Virus record (IMG/VR): IMGVR_UViG_3300046007_000398 | Span: 1 to 28,318 of that record | Strand: one strand, 5' to 3' | DNA: 28,318 nucleotides | DNA from: a virus | In this document: positions 17,901-24,762 of the stretch, piece after piece | How the letters are laid out: the number at the start of each line of letters is the position of its first letter | How positions within the stretch are numbered: position 1 is the stretch's first letter | The notes under the pieces: model-generated | The model's input: the letters and a program-made list of their open reading frames with translations, nothing else | Told to the model about the DNA's origin: nothing | Databases searched by the model: none | Program-made: the position numbers and the translations under genes

Positions 17901-18523
17901 TGAACGTCGATACGTTCGGGCGCGAAATCTACAACAACAGACTGAGCCGGTATGGCGATGCCTACACGGGCGGTCGCAACGTGCCAGAGTTGTACAACCA
18001 AGCCGCACGTAAGTTGTTTGAAGCGACTAACGCACAAGTCGATGTGTCACCTAACACAATGTATTTCTTCACCAACAACTATGTTGATGGCTTGAGCCGT
18101 ATCATTCACAACGGCCACGGCATGTTCTTGATGTTGGCAGGTAACAAAGAGTTCGACATCAAGCGTGATCTCATTTTCATGGACAGTTTCTTCGGCAGGA
18201 AGTCCAGTTTCGATGCGCGGCAGTTTGCCGAGGTCGAGCAGTCTATCCAAGAGAAAGAACAGCGACTGCGTACGGTCAAGGACAGGCCAGAACTTTTGCA
18301 GCGTTACTTGGAGTCAAACCCGAACGACCCGGCCCTTGTGTACATCTACAACAAGTTGAAGAACCAACAGTTGAAGGCGATCCGCGAAGAGATGAACAAG
18401 GTCAAGGCTGCAGATTTGACTGTCAAGGAACGTCAAGAACGTCTGAAAGAACTGGAGCGGCTGCGCGACATGACCATGCGTAGCATCATCGACACGTTCA
18501 AGCAATACGGGTTAGAACCCTAG
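11975..18523 (+). CDS. Giant ejection protein with zincin (HExxH) domain and LPD-like C-terminus
   Basis: This 2182-residue polyprotein-like gene starts one base after the previous stop. N-terminus: amphipathic helices (LEQIAAALRRADQAGDVEAAQRLAAAYR), then Gly/Ala hydrophobic helices (about 105-150, 230-300) and a charged coiled coil (about 305-355). A small winged-helix-like piece (about 370-425) and a disordered Ala/Thr/Pro linker follow. Residues 920-1020 look like a zinc peptidase: HEMVH at 944-948, with Glu1000 in YEFVSYAM as the likely third ligand. The middle contains long helical regions. A hydrophobic segment at about 1839-1860 (MALSLLGVGFTLYVMAFMVA) can span a membrane. The last 300 residues (NFPAWMLDSLAPSLVRPFLEY, GREIYNNRLSRYGDAYTGGRNVPELY) resemble 'large polyvalent protein-associated' domains of phage ejection proteins. 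T7 gp16 has a transglycosylase instead. Membrane- and wall-crossing during DNA entry is inferred. Confidence 0.75.
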   Translation: MATLEQIAAALRRADQAGDVEAAQRLAAAYRALQAKSRTEQAGFLESFRESALGLGKAPEAARFAAAEPGTDEARKAFLEANRPKKETTSFEEVKDLSSLADWAKQTAGTSAGYLVAPAAAATVGKMLTKAPGAAKALGYGTLGAQYLIENLGRQAAAQEEQIQRGEGPSETSLAKAGAAAAGQTALDAVGIKFFQPLFGRFPILRNLLGESGEKAAKEAEDALLESVRNQTLRGRTGILTGAAKGAAFEIPQEIAQSMLERAQAGLSLTDPDARREYYEAAAGAVLLGAPLGGMSRYYQNQAKIEEAQQIQFAREIEREEARQKAKVREKEEVEEKREAEKGTKKELREAKINEQLDAARSLLFGLTNPDGTPLTTETEPGQFERALISSGIPAKNADSLLRKLRRESVVTERNPVTGIRSLIPEAKQYDLTKGEEAAPPPAVTPAADEKVKPATAAATVTAPQGVTSDESARVATSAAGTTETDGGAGGAGAAQFVQQRGAERPAVTAVADTGVVGAGETVEQPAVGKKPVKSSLDETKLEKWQARFEKTRSRFDEADPESPINLVNRINELKQKLPAGEGVKYTTDIEDIVSYLRKGADLETVADKVGIDMPVLEGYLDDLREAGIVTQDNQLDPDAFVARKTTTKTGEKGRTVESDYDRFLMQNETPILTAVRSLDDIVEKYDADGVIENTGDVRARIRERLDQIDRSIADEQARRAARRAVEGERVSAETETELNEREIVAKQRADSRTESADQAAGMGPVVSGELSKANVSLKAVDQQVRDAVVQKDANKLLDTLYDLNTELGNAIPVGEAPAPQVERVKRVPKEMTKGQRAKLIRDLFEKTAATAENTGVVQGRERPGVAISERGAAKRRIDVTKSLIDTLRKVDLSDLTFELEGEPDVNVEAFDRMRNQNRLAEYDPQSNVIRLRTDGVKQKTLLHEMVHAVTVKVLRQYETAPDSLPENQREAAEHLNKIYALANKKLRTRYPNAFENVYEFVSYAMTDNAFQKDLSEMRSPNLAKYAVKAVKDLWTQFVESLMHMFDLVPLGDNEAQAQAEKAIALEREINDPNTSESKKNFLRQQLARIRRESIKTREGNLLLETAGAFEEIVSPPQKGVDVAPLAAKAAPLAEERGVAKIKREYRTKLDNKHPTEPAIRGAVKFLKTHEGSEWLIRKFQNDRRPLKTLQDALVRAGKLIVGEENFNNLYSLISLSSGNAFHVMTQYFQKDTHDVHEAIEAYAKANNINIMDALSDLNLYMIARHEPERRLIKFLRNVPLDDTKLITRFGLTTTAAKHRQKIFEMLRTNVKLTKDQALKLREFVEELAGYKDGKRVGNGSVDTTAGKSMDKRTKPGKYTDRIEDGAYNVAGEFTPSELESLRNAYQNDKQKVLIDRMIKAMDNIQKNTIEQDRRANYWSQPVDNIVNFYNFKNYVPLKGKPGQPETEDESEYNYTGKRLSGELAETPQSFEGRITDADNVIMQTLVDGAKSAMRAGRKDVTQAIKNLIDQGLIDGVNLNGGRKGKPIPFQDRESELERAKYKGDDKIYHYNPDGSVEVLKINDKKTLESIRRAYRDKSPFIDMANRITSGIGQFHTRYNPAFHPYNFVRDVLTNAFTLGAEFGPDKSLKFIGHISTRVAEGGMAKAAKVSKLYADGDVGQIEKMAKTDPFIGSILEYLLEGGRVSYVQGLAIRGQIDELVRDINRGKWVRGKEKVDRWVDIWTDMFELTSRAAAYETAKAEALARGMSEKAARQEGAAYAKNLANFEQVGEWGRQAGALFMFFRPAATGAIRAIDALTPAFQDVQTAVDRLPEAIRKDPVAVNQFKANFMKEKKSAQAMALSLLGVGFTLYVMAFMVADDDELGRNKVATEDMSLWTRNLRLPLEFLGVEKLKDNYLQVPWGFGLGSFLAMGAQVGGMAIGNSSLSDGLANATTIALDSFLPLPVARFNPANNFPAWMLDSLAPSLVRPFLEYTMNVDTFGREIYNNRLSRYGDAYTGGRNVPELYNQAARKLFEATNAQVDVSPNTMYFFTNNYVDGLSRIIHNGHGMFLMLAGNKEFDIKRDLIFMDSFFGRKSSFDARQFAEVEQSIQEKEQRLRTVKDRPELLQRYLESNPNDPALVYIYNKLKNQQLKAIREEMNKVKAADLTVKERQERLKELERLRDMTMRSIIDTFKQYGLEP

Positions 18524-18714
18524 CGAACTCGCCAGACGCGCACTCCAAGGTGTCCATCCTTGGACGAGGTAAACGACTTGACTCGGATACCTACTGCCTT
18601 GGAGCGTGCGTCGATAATGTAATGCATTTCGGCTGGTTTGAGCGTTGGCACGAAGAAACTATCGCCAATCTTCATGAACTCAAACGGAAGCAACCATTCA
18701 GGTTCCTTTATCAT
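18520..18714 (-). CDS. Small conserved-looking phage protein (GDSFFVP...GVRVWRV type)
   Basis: Read from ATG 18714 this gives 64 residues, with FEFMKIGDSFFVP near the start and GHLGVRVWRVR at the end. I have met this pairing (a 'GDSF-V' turn and a final 'G-R-V-W-R') in many short phage proteins beside replication genes; none has a known function. Its first 17 bases overlap the primase 3' end in another frame, and no strong ribosome site is visible, so it may be translated by coupling. A second start at 18675 is possible but would remove part of the pattern. Its stop codon lies on the same CTAG as the stop of the giant + strand gene. Confidence 0.6.
   Translation of the reverse strand: MIKEPEWLLPFEFMKIGDSFFVPTLKPAEMHYIIDARSKAVGIRVKSFTSSKDGHLGVRVWRVR
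18544..18564. other. Inverted repeat at the convergent junction
   Basis: TCCAAGG (18544-18550) and CCTTGGA (18558-18564) form a perfect 7-bp stem with a 7-base loop, 21 bases past the + strand stop. There is no T-run on either side, so it is not a standard intrinsic terminator. It is the only hairpin noticed where the two blocks meet, and it lies inside the small - strand gene. Confidence 0.4.
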
Positions 18715-21538
18715 CGAAGAAGTTTTCTGGCAGTTCAGACTTGAAAACATAGCAAGACACGGCTGACATGTGGGTGCCTTGCTTCCATCCCGTAGTCAAA
18801 CGCTGCTTCTTTTGTTCAACAAGCAGGCCAGTCTTCCGCCACTCTTCCTCGGCGGCTCGGGCGCTGACTTGCAAACCCGGCTGCGACAAGAACTTCCGCA
18901 TCTCGTTCTTGGACACATAGTGCATGTTCTTGTCTGCGTCGATACGCCCCACGATGATGTTCCCGTACGGCTCGACCACCACCTTGTCCTCGTTGAAGAT
19001 GAGGTAGTTCTTGTGATTGTGGTTGAAGAACAGGGCCAGTAGTTCTTTGTAGTCCGTGCTGTTGAGACTGAAGATGGTGCGGCGAGACTTGTTCATCTCC
19101 TCCAACACAACACTGAATATGCGTTGCAAATCCAAATCAATAATGCCAGCAGCGCAGGCGATTTCGCCTCCTGCAAACGAAGAAGCAATGGTGTTCTCGT
19201 AGAATCGGTATGCTGTGTCTGTACCGTAACTTGCACGGAACTTGTCCGACCAGTCTGTAATGATCTCGCGTACGCGGGGCAGACCTAACTTATACACTGC
19301 ACGAATGAAGTCTGGCCCTGCGTGACCGTAGTTGTAGTTAAACGGGTCAACGATCTTCTTGGAGATGGTCGGGTCTTCCTTGAACCATTCGGGCTTCTCT
19401 AACCGAAACTCAATGATACGAGCCATCTCACCATCTGGGCTGTTCTTGAGCATCGACAACTTGTCGTACAAAGACTGGTTCGTTGTCATCACCGCGATGA
19501 GCGATGCAGCAAACTCAATTTCACGTTCAGCGTTGATGCTTGACTGCATACGCAGTTTGGCTCGGCCCTGCGAGATACGGTGAATCAGCCTCGACAAGAT
19601 GTCGCTGTTGATGTTCGACGCTTCGTCAAGACCGAACATGATGTTCTTGAGCGAGAGGTAACGGCCAAGCAGTGCGTTGTCCGTCGCGTTGCCTTCAGAC
19701 AGGCTGAGGTAAAACGGGTTACCAAATACGCTAACACCTGCATACATGGAGCCGGTCTTACCCACACCAGACTCGGGCGAGACATACGAGATCGTGCAGC
19801 CCGGCGTGTTAGTCAACGACATGAGCGGCGAACCAAACCCTGCCAACAAACCTAGCGCATGAAGTTCCAGACCTACGTGGTTGAAAGCGTTTGCCGACTT
19901 CTTCCATATTTCGTAGTCACCTTCTTGCTTGATGAACTTGGATACGTTCTTCGCCAACGGTGAAGTGGCAGCGGGGCGGCTGTCGCCGTTGATCATGATC
20001 TCCAACGTACCGGCTACAAACGCATCGCTGTTCTCTGTCCAGCCCATCTGCTGACGCATCACTTCGGCTGCTTTCTGTAATTGCATATATTCGTCCCATT
20101 TGATGATGTATTCGGACACAAACTTTGCCATAGATGGCATGAAGTTGACGCCGTTGAAACTCAAAATCTCTTTCATTTTTTCAAAGGCGTAGGCGTACTT
20201 GACCGGGAAGACAAACTCCTTCACAGGGTCTTTCGGCATGATGTGCCGCATCAACAATGACTCACCTTCGGTGGCTCCGGTCATTCTTTTTACCGGGAAA
20301 AAATCATGGTTGGTGATACGAATTAACGTATCCGGTTCCTTCTCGCCGTCCTCGTTTACTTTTCCTTTTTGTAAGTAAAAGACTCCTCCGTCTCGTCCTC
20401 GTACATAGGGCAAGATCGCTGAAGGAAATAGTGGAACTTCTTCGGGATTCTCTTGGCCCCGAACTGCGTCCTCCGCACTAGCCTCTTCAAGCGTTGGAGC
20501 CGGTTTGAACTCTCGTCCAAGTTCAATCGGGCCGTAGATTTTTCCTCTGTGGGGGCATCCATCACATACTCCGGGGTTGAGTTGATTAAAAACTTCGCAG
20601 CCGTAGGCGCTGGTAGCCTTCAGCGTTGACTGTGCCTTTGCTTCAGTCTGCTTCGGGTCGTACTGCGGGTGAGGTTTGGACATGATGTGGATGGCGTCTG
20701 CCCCATCCACGCAGCGTACAGCGACGGACAACCCCGCTCTCCAGACTGGCTCTGGAAGCGTCTGTGCATTGACTAGGACATTTTTGATCTGGGCGCAGCC
20801 TTTGTCGTTAAGACTCTGCACCGCAATCGTCTTGAACGTGTATTCGTAGTTATCAAACTTCGCCAGTTTGGCGATGATCTCCGTGTCGCTATCAAGCCCC
20901 TTGGCGATACCGGACAGGACTGACTCGGTAGTCTGCTCTACCGGGCCTATAAATTCCTTGAACTTTTCCCACGAGTAAACATTGATAACCTCATTTAAAA
21001 GAGCGGTTTCGACTCCTTGACTTCGCTTGTAATTTACAGTATTGGGGCAGCGCATAACCCGCGCCGTGTCGCCCATGACAGCGGGGTCAATCTTGATGTA
21101 GTCAAGACAGAACTTCTTGAACGCCAATGAGTAGTCTTTCCACTCGACGCTCGGGATGTCTTGATCAAAAATCCAGTACGCATGAACCCCGCCACCAGAG
21201 TCCACCCTAACAGGCGGCGGCAGTTTCGATATCTTGATGAAGTCATCTAGCGCGGCTAGTGCCTCACCCTTGGTGCTGTACTTCTTGCCGTCCTCACCTA
21301 CGTCAAGATCAATAAACAGCGCCCTGCAGTACGCAGCGTTGTCAGCCTTGCGGCTGTAGTTCTGGTACGAGTTAAGCGCGAAGAATACATTTGATTCAGA
21401 TTCCTTGAGTTCATCAATGATCTCAAGCATGTCGCCAAGTGTTTCAGCAAACCGGTTAGTGGCCTTGCCATCCTTGATCCCGGTAACACAGTAAACACCC
21501 TGCGACGGTAATGCTTTCTCATAAAATTGTTGTGTCAT
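18698..21538 (-). CDS. PrimPol-type DNA primase fused to a helicase
   Basis: This 946-residue protein starts at ATG 21538; a TTG six codons earlier lies in the U-run of a terminator and is unlikely. The N-terminal archaeo-eukaryotic primase (PrimPol) domain shows FIDLDVG with D77 and D79 as metal ligands and SGGGVHAYW with His119. A Cys cluster of the C..F..LNPGVC..CPHRGKI type (about residues 325-350) is characteristic of phage primases. The C-terminal ATPase has Walker A ESGVGKTGS (Lys594), Walker B FGLDEAS (Asp638, Glu639) and a following MTTNQS polar motif, like DUF927-type or SF3-like helicases. It should prime and unwind at the replication fork with the polymerase and SNF2 protein of the same block. 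A terminator ends 17 bases upstream, so its expression depends on read-through or an internal promoter. Confidence 0.88.
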   Translation of the reverse strand: MTQQFYEKALPSQGVYCVTGIKDGKATNRFAETLGDMLEIIDELKESESNVFFALNSYQNYSRKADNAAYCRALFIDLDVGEDGKKYSTKGEALAALDDFIKISKLPPPVRVDSGGGVHAYWIFDQDIPSVEWKDYSLAFKKFCLDYIKIDPAVMGDTARVMRCPNTVNYKRSQGVETALLNEVINVYSWEKFKEFIGPVEQTTESVLSGIAKGLDSDTEIIAKLAKFDNYEYTFKTIAVQSLNDKGCAQIKNVLVNAQTLPEPVWRAGLSVAVRCVDGADAIHIMSKPHPQYDPKQTEAKAQSTLKATSAYGCEVFNQLNPGVCDGCPHRGKIYGPIELGREFKPAPTLEEASAEDAVRGQENPEEVPLFPSAILPYVRGRDGGVFYLQKGKVNEDGEKEPDTLIRITNHDFFPVKRMTGATEGESLLMRHIMPKDPVKEFVFPVKYAYAFEKMKEILSFNGVNFMPSMAKFVSEYIIKWDEYMQLQKAAEVMRQQMGWTENSDAFVAGTLEIMINGDSRPAATSPLAKNVSKFIKQEGDYEIWKKSANAFNHVGLELHALGLLAGFGSPLMSLTNTPGCTISYVSPESGVGKTGSMYAGVSVFGNPFYLSLSEGNATDNALLGRYLSLKNIMFGLDEASNINSDILSRLIHRISQGRAKLRMQSSINAEREIEFAASLIAVMTTNQSLYDKLSMLKNSPDGEMARIIEFRLEKPEWFKEDPTISKKIVDPFNYNYGHAGPDFIRAVYKLGLPRVREIITDWSDKFRASYGTDTAYRFYENTIASSFAGGEIACAAGIIDLDLQRIFSVVLEEMNKSRRTIFSLNSTDYKELLALFFNHNHKNYLIFNEDKVVVEPYGNIIVGRIDADKNMHYVSKNEMRKFLSQPGLQVSARAAEEEWRKTGLLVEQKKQRLTTGWKQGTHMSAVSCYVFKSELPENFFDDKGT

Positions 21539-21554
21539 GCCCGTTTCCGCAGAC

Positions 21555-21580
21555 AAAAAAGGCGGGGGCGAACCCCCGCC
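21555..21580 (-). terminator. Intrinsic terminator between HTH gene and primase gene
   Basis: On the - strand an 8-bp perfect GC stem (GGCGGGGG / CCCCCGCC, 21561-21580) with a 4-base loop is followed at once by six T (21560-21555). This is a textbook rho-independent terminator. It lies 18 bases after the stop of the HTH gene and 17 bases before the primase ATG, so it should limit read-through into the primase. Confidence 0.85.
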
Positions 21581-21598
21581 AAACTGTGGCCTATAAAG

Positions 21599-21910
21599 TT
21601 AGATCGTGATGCCTACCATTTCCTCTATGTACCTCTTGGCATCGAACAAGGTGGGAGCAGGTAGCATCCCTTTACCCATGTCCTGCCTCACCAAATCCAT
21701 AAAGACTTCAATCGTCTTGCGCTTGTCTTCACGAACCCCCGCTCCACGGAACCACTTGTATACAGTCATACGAGATGTTTCCAAGGCTCGGGCTACATAG
21801 GCGGCGGGAAGGTTTGCCTCGACGCACAGCCTACCTAGTTGCACCCCAAGCCGGGTCGGGTCAGCACGTTGTAGATCAAGCAAGAAGTTTTCACTGTACG
21901 TACGTGGCAC
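21599..21910 (-). CDS. Small helix-turn-helix DNA-binding protein
   Basis: This 103-residue protein begins with GTG (21910) behind a GAGG ribosome site five bases away. Residues about 25-62 read LGRLCVEANLPAAYVARALETSRMTVYKWFRG, a helix-turn-helix in which LPAAYVARALETS is the first helix plus turn and RMTVYKWFRG is the recognition helix, Cro/XRE-like. The C-terminal third is helical (KRKTIEVFMDLVRQDM, DAKRYIEEMVG) and may dimerise. It follows the zinc-ribbon gene by 7 bases and is followed by a strong terminator before the primase. A transcriptional regulator of early genes is likely; a replication-initiation or origin-binding role is possible. Confidence 0.7.
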   Translation of the reverse strand: MPRTYSENFLLDLQRADPTRLGVQLGRLCVEANLPAAYVARALETSRMTVYKWFRGAGVREDKRKTIEVFMDLVRQDMGKGMLPAPTLFDAKRYIEEMVGITI

Positions 21911-21917
21911 AACAACC

Positions 21918-22760
21918 TCACTTACTCGTCCATTCCTTGATTACGTCAGACACATCTGCCACGGGGGCAGCGGATGGCTTTTTCGGCTCACGTAACTTCG
22001 GTTCCTTCACAACAGCCGGGGCAGCGGGGGCAACCCAAAAACTCTCATCTGCTTGATAGACCGTGAGTTTGATAGCCGCTTCAGCCGCAGCACTCTTGCT
22101 TTGGTTGGCCAGCGTCTCAAGGTCATCGGGGCTGATGCCCGACACAGGCGAGAACAACACACGGGGTACAGGCGACTTGGTGTCGAACTGCATCTTGGTC
22201 ACTACGCGACCGGCAGCGATGTTGTGATTGGCAAGCATCTTCACGTACTCGCGGAAGGGCCACTTGCCGTTCTCCTCCTTGCCGAACACCGACGTAGCAG
22301 GAAGAACCAACTGCATCACATCACCCGCAGGATGTCCCGGCAGCACAACTGCCGTACGCCACGACAGACGACACGCCGTGCCGCTACCGCCTTGGCCCGA
22401 TCCCTTGACCGACATGGGACAAGATTCGCAACGGGCTGCGACGGGGTTCTTGACCTCGGCATCGGGAGTCTCGGAGTTGCTTGACCAACAGACCGGAGCG
22501 ACCTTCTCGCCTTCACGGTACGTGCCGCTGTAGTAAGTACGGCTCGGCTTGTGCGACATTTTCACAAAGATGATGTTCATGTGCCGATCTTCAATCGCAC
22601 CAATTTCCTTACCGCCGGTCATCTTGCGGAACACGCCGCCCTTGATGGAGATACGCTTGTTACCGCCAAGCGACCCACCGGCAATAGCCTTGGTGTCTTC
22701 ATCCAACCCGCCGATCACGGCAAGGTCATTCTTCAAACTAGCAATGATATCGTTACTCAT
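21918..22760 (-). CDS. Four-Cys replication-associated protein, candidate ssDNA-binding protein
   Basis: This 280-residue protein is preceded by AGGAG six bases from ATG. The first 85 residues alternate strands and turns (RISIKGGVFRKMTGGK, MNIIFVKMSHKPSRTYYSGTY). C91, C111, C114 and C130 (PVCWSS...RCESCP...GTACRL) form a likely zinc ribbon inserted in a beta-rich domain (VVLPGHPAGDVMQLVLPATSVFG, FREYVKML). The C-terminal 60 residues are an Ala/Pro/Lys linker ending DVSDVIKEWTSK. I recall proteins with this C-W-S...C-x-x-C layout in other phage replication blocks, without a firm function. The size, beta content, zinc ribbon and place between helicase and primase suggest an SSB-like protein, though the usual acidic C-tail is absent. 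Confidence 0.55.
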   Translation of the reverse strand: MSNDIIASLKNDLAVIGGLDEDTKAIAGGSLGGNKRISIKGGVFRKMTGGKEIGAIEDRHMNIIFVKMSHKPSRTYYSGTYREGEKVAPVCWSSNSETPDAEVKNPVAARCESCPMSVKGSGQGGSGTACRLSWRTAVVLPGHPAGDVMQLVLPATSVFGKEENGKWPFREYVKMLANHNIAAGRVVTKMQFDTKSPVPRVLFSPVSGISPDDLETLANQSKSAAAEAAIKLTVYQADESFWVAPAAPAVVKEPKLREPKKPSAAPVADVSDVIKEWTSK

Positions 22761-22786
22761 AACTGACTCCTACTGAATAGACTGAC

Positions 22787-23182
22787 TTAACTAGCCTTAC
22801 GAACCGTGATGCCAAACTCGCGCATCACGCTAACACCGGGGGGCAACCCGTCAGCCTCACTCTCTGACATGTGCTGCTTGAAGTTGCTCTGGTGAATACG
22901 GCGCTCAAGAAGTTCGATGGCCTCCCTCTCAAGCACATACTTTCTGAAGTTGTCCCAATCGTTGCAGTAGAACCGCTCGTTCAACTTGCGGATCACCGTA
23001 CCGTGAGATGTCTTGATACTGTCTGCGTTGATGTCGTTGCACACGGTCAGAAGCGCGGCTTCAATCTTCGCCATGTCTTCCTTGAGCCGTGAGTCTTGTG
23101 CTTCGTACTCGCGCAGAAGTTTTTCCCGTTCGTTACGAATTGCAAGATAGGCATCTACCATTTGCTCTGTATTGACTGACAT
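22787..23182 (-). CDS. Coiled-coil protein, Gp157/Gam-like in layout
   Basis: This protein has 131 residues from ATG 23182 (133 if ATG 23188 is used). The first 60 residues are a long charged coiled coil (VDAYLAIRNEREKLLREYEAQDSRLKEDMAKIEAALL). After it comes a folded part with SIKTSHGTVIRKL, DWDNFRKYVLEREAIELLERRIH and LPPGVSVMREFGITVRK. The layout (helical N-terminus, a small strand motif, then D-W...F, L-E-R-R and L-P-P-G-V) resembles phage proteins of the Gp157 or nuclease-inhibitor kind lying beside helicase genes. It follows the SNF2 gene by two bases, so the two are probably made together and may interact. Function is not established. Confidence 0.55.
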   Translation of the reverse strand: MSVNTEQMVDAYLAIRNEREKLLREYEAQDSRLKEDMAKIEAALLTVCNDINADSIKTSHGTVIRKLNERFYCNDWDNFRKYVLEREAIELLERRIHQSNFKQHMSESEADGLPPGVSVMREFGITVRKAS

Positions 23183-23184
23183 GT

Positions 23185-24762
23185 TCATTCCTCTAGTTCC
23201 TGTTTATACAAGTCCACCAATTTTTGGTGGCTATCCACTTTGCCCTGCAGCATGTTGTACATTTTTTTCTCGACATCGGAGCCTTGAAGATGCACCACGG
23301 TCATCTTGTTGACTTGCCCGACGCGATCAATACGTGCAACACACTGCAGGTACGTCTCCACGCTCATCACAGGCGACCAGAAGACCACCGTATCCGCAGC
23401 CGTCAACGTGATGCCGTGTGACGCAGACTGCGGTTGGATGATCAATATCTTTGGGTCGTTCTGTTTCTGAAACCTATTGATGATTGCAGAGCGTTCTTTG
23501 GGAGACACAGAGCCTTTAATGACTTCGACTGTGTAGCCCTCAGCAAGCAAGAACCGCTCAACAATGTCGATGGTGTGGATGTACGGAACGAATACTACTA
23601 CTTTGTTATACGTTTCATCAAGCACTTCTTTGAGCGTGTTGAGTCGCGGCGAGATGTCGAACTCAACCACTTCGCGTGTGTCCGTGTAGACCGCACCACC
23701 CGATATCTGTAATAACTTGTTTAGACTAGCCGCAGCATTGACGGCGGAGATCTGTTCTCCGGCGGCTTCAATTAAGAGTTGACGTTTTAAGTCCTTATAG
23801 TACCGCTCGACTTGTGTCGTTAATGGCACATCGCGTGTCTGATAAACAACGTCTGGCAGGTCAAGACACTCGCTCTTGGTAAAGCGTATCGCAGGTTGAA
23901 GCGCCTTGTAGACTTCTTCTCGTGCGTTGAATTTCGGTAACCATTTGAATCGACTGACTTGCGTCATCACTCGGTCGCGCCACGCAGTACTATACTTCGG
24001 AACGCGCCACGGCGAGATCAACTTGGCTAGACCAAATGCATCGACAGGTGATTGCGCTGCGGGCGTGCCCGTCATCATCCATAGCATAGTGTTTGGTGTA
24101 ACCAACTTGGCCAGTGTGCGCCACCGCCGAGTTTGTGTAGATTTGTATGCACTAGCCTCGTCAACAATGATCAGGTCAAACCCGGTCTTCTCTAACGTGT
24201 CGAATACGGTATGCACACCATCAAAGTTGATGATGACGAAATCGTAGTTGGACTGAATTACTTTCTTTCGCTTGGATACATCACCATGCGCCACGCCACA
24301 TGTCCTATGCATCGCGGTCTTGAAGATGTCGGCTTGCCATGCCGAATACATGATCGATAGAGGGCAGATGACAAGAACACGCTTGATATGTCCAATGTTC
24401 ATCAAATAGTCAGCGGCCCATATCGCTGCTGAAGTCTTGCCCGTCCCGGCTTCGTTAAAGCAAAACGCACGAGGACGTAGGCTCAAGAACGCAGCGGTCG
24501 TGATCTGGTGGCTGAACGGACGGTAGATACCGGGCCACTTGTAGTCTCGCGTGATTGGCGAGGGCAGTTGCATCGGGGTCACGGCTGTAACGTCAGAGTG
24601 CGTTGCCAGTTTGACCATCTCGTCGTAGTCCCAGTAGACCACAATCTCCTTGGTATACTCGTCTTCGCTGATAAGTTTGCTGCGCTCCACCGTCTCTAGT
24701 ACTTTGTCAGCGGCCTCGTTTGGCAGCACGATCCTCACGGCTGCATCTTGGATGATCTGCAT
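23185..24762 (-). CDS. SNF2-type DEAD/DEAH-box (SF2) helicase
   Basis: This 525-residue ATPase starts at ATG 24762 behind AGGAA at good spacing. Motifs in order: Gln86 in the RPFSHQ segment before motif I; motif I NEAGTGKT (Lys109); motif Ia VICPLSIMYSAW, a typical SNF2 'P-x-S-L...W'; motif II DEAS (201-204); motif III TGTP (231-234); the C-terminal domain with KVVVFVPYI; motif V (SHGITLTAADTVVFW); and motif VI QCVARIDRVGQ. It is compact, without an accessory nuclease domain. Proteins like this translocate on duplex DNA, and in phages they are thought to assist replication or recombination. Its transcript begins with, or passes through, a leader that ends in an intrinsic terminator 21 bases upstream. 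Confidence 0.9.
   Translation of the reverse strand: MQIIQDAAVRIVLPNEAADKVLETVERSKLISEDEYTKEIVVYWDYDEMVKLATHSDVTAVTPMQLPSPITRDYKWPGIYRPFSHQITTAAFLSLRPRAFCFNEAGTGKTSAAIWAADYLMNIGHIKRVLVICPLSIMYSAWQADIFKTAMHRTCGVAHGDVSKRKKVIQSNYDFVIINFDGVHTVFDTLEKTGFDLIIVDEASAYKSTQTRRWRTLAKLVTPNTMLWMMTGTPAAQSPVDAFGLAKLISPWRVPKYSTAWRDRVMTQVSRFKWLPKFNAREEVYKALQPAIRFTKSECLDLPDVVYQTRDVPLTTQVERYYKDLKRQLLIEAAGEQISAVNAAASLNKLLQISGGAVYTDTREVVEFDISPRLNTLKEVLDETYNKVVVFVPYIHTIDIVERFLLAEGYTVEVIKGSVSPKERSAIINRFQKQNDPKILIIQPQSASHGITLTAADTVVFWSPVMSVETYLQCVARIDRVGQVNKMTVVHLQGSDVEKKMYNMLQGKVDSHQKLVDLYKQELEE
23189..23193 (-). promoter_or_regulatory. Ribosome binding site deciding the coiled-coil gene start
   Basis: GAGGA (- strand) abuts ATG 23188 with no spacer but lies six bases before ATG 23182, so the second ATG has the normal spacing. 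An AGGA further upstream could still serve ATG 23188. The element lies in the last codons of the SNF2 gene. Confidence 0.5.

Noticed and set aside
21897-21904. GTACGTAC palindrome at the start of the HTH gene as a possible operator
   Set aside because: Only eight bases, single copy and inside coding sequence; chance occurrence is likely and nothing ties it to the regulator.
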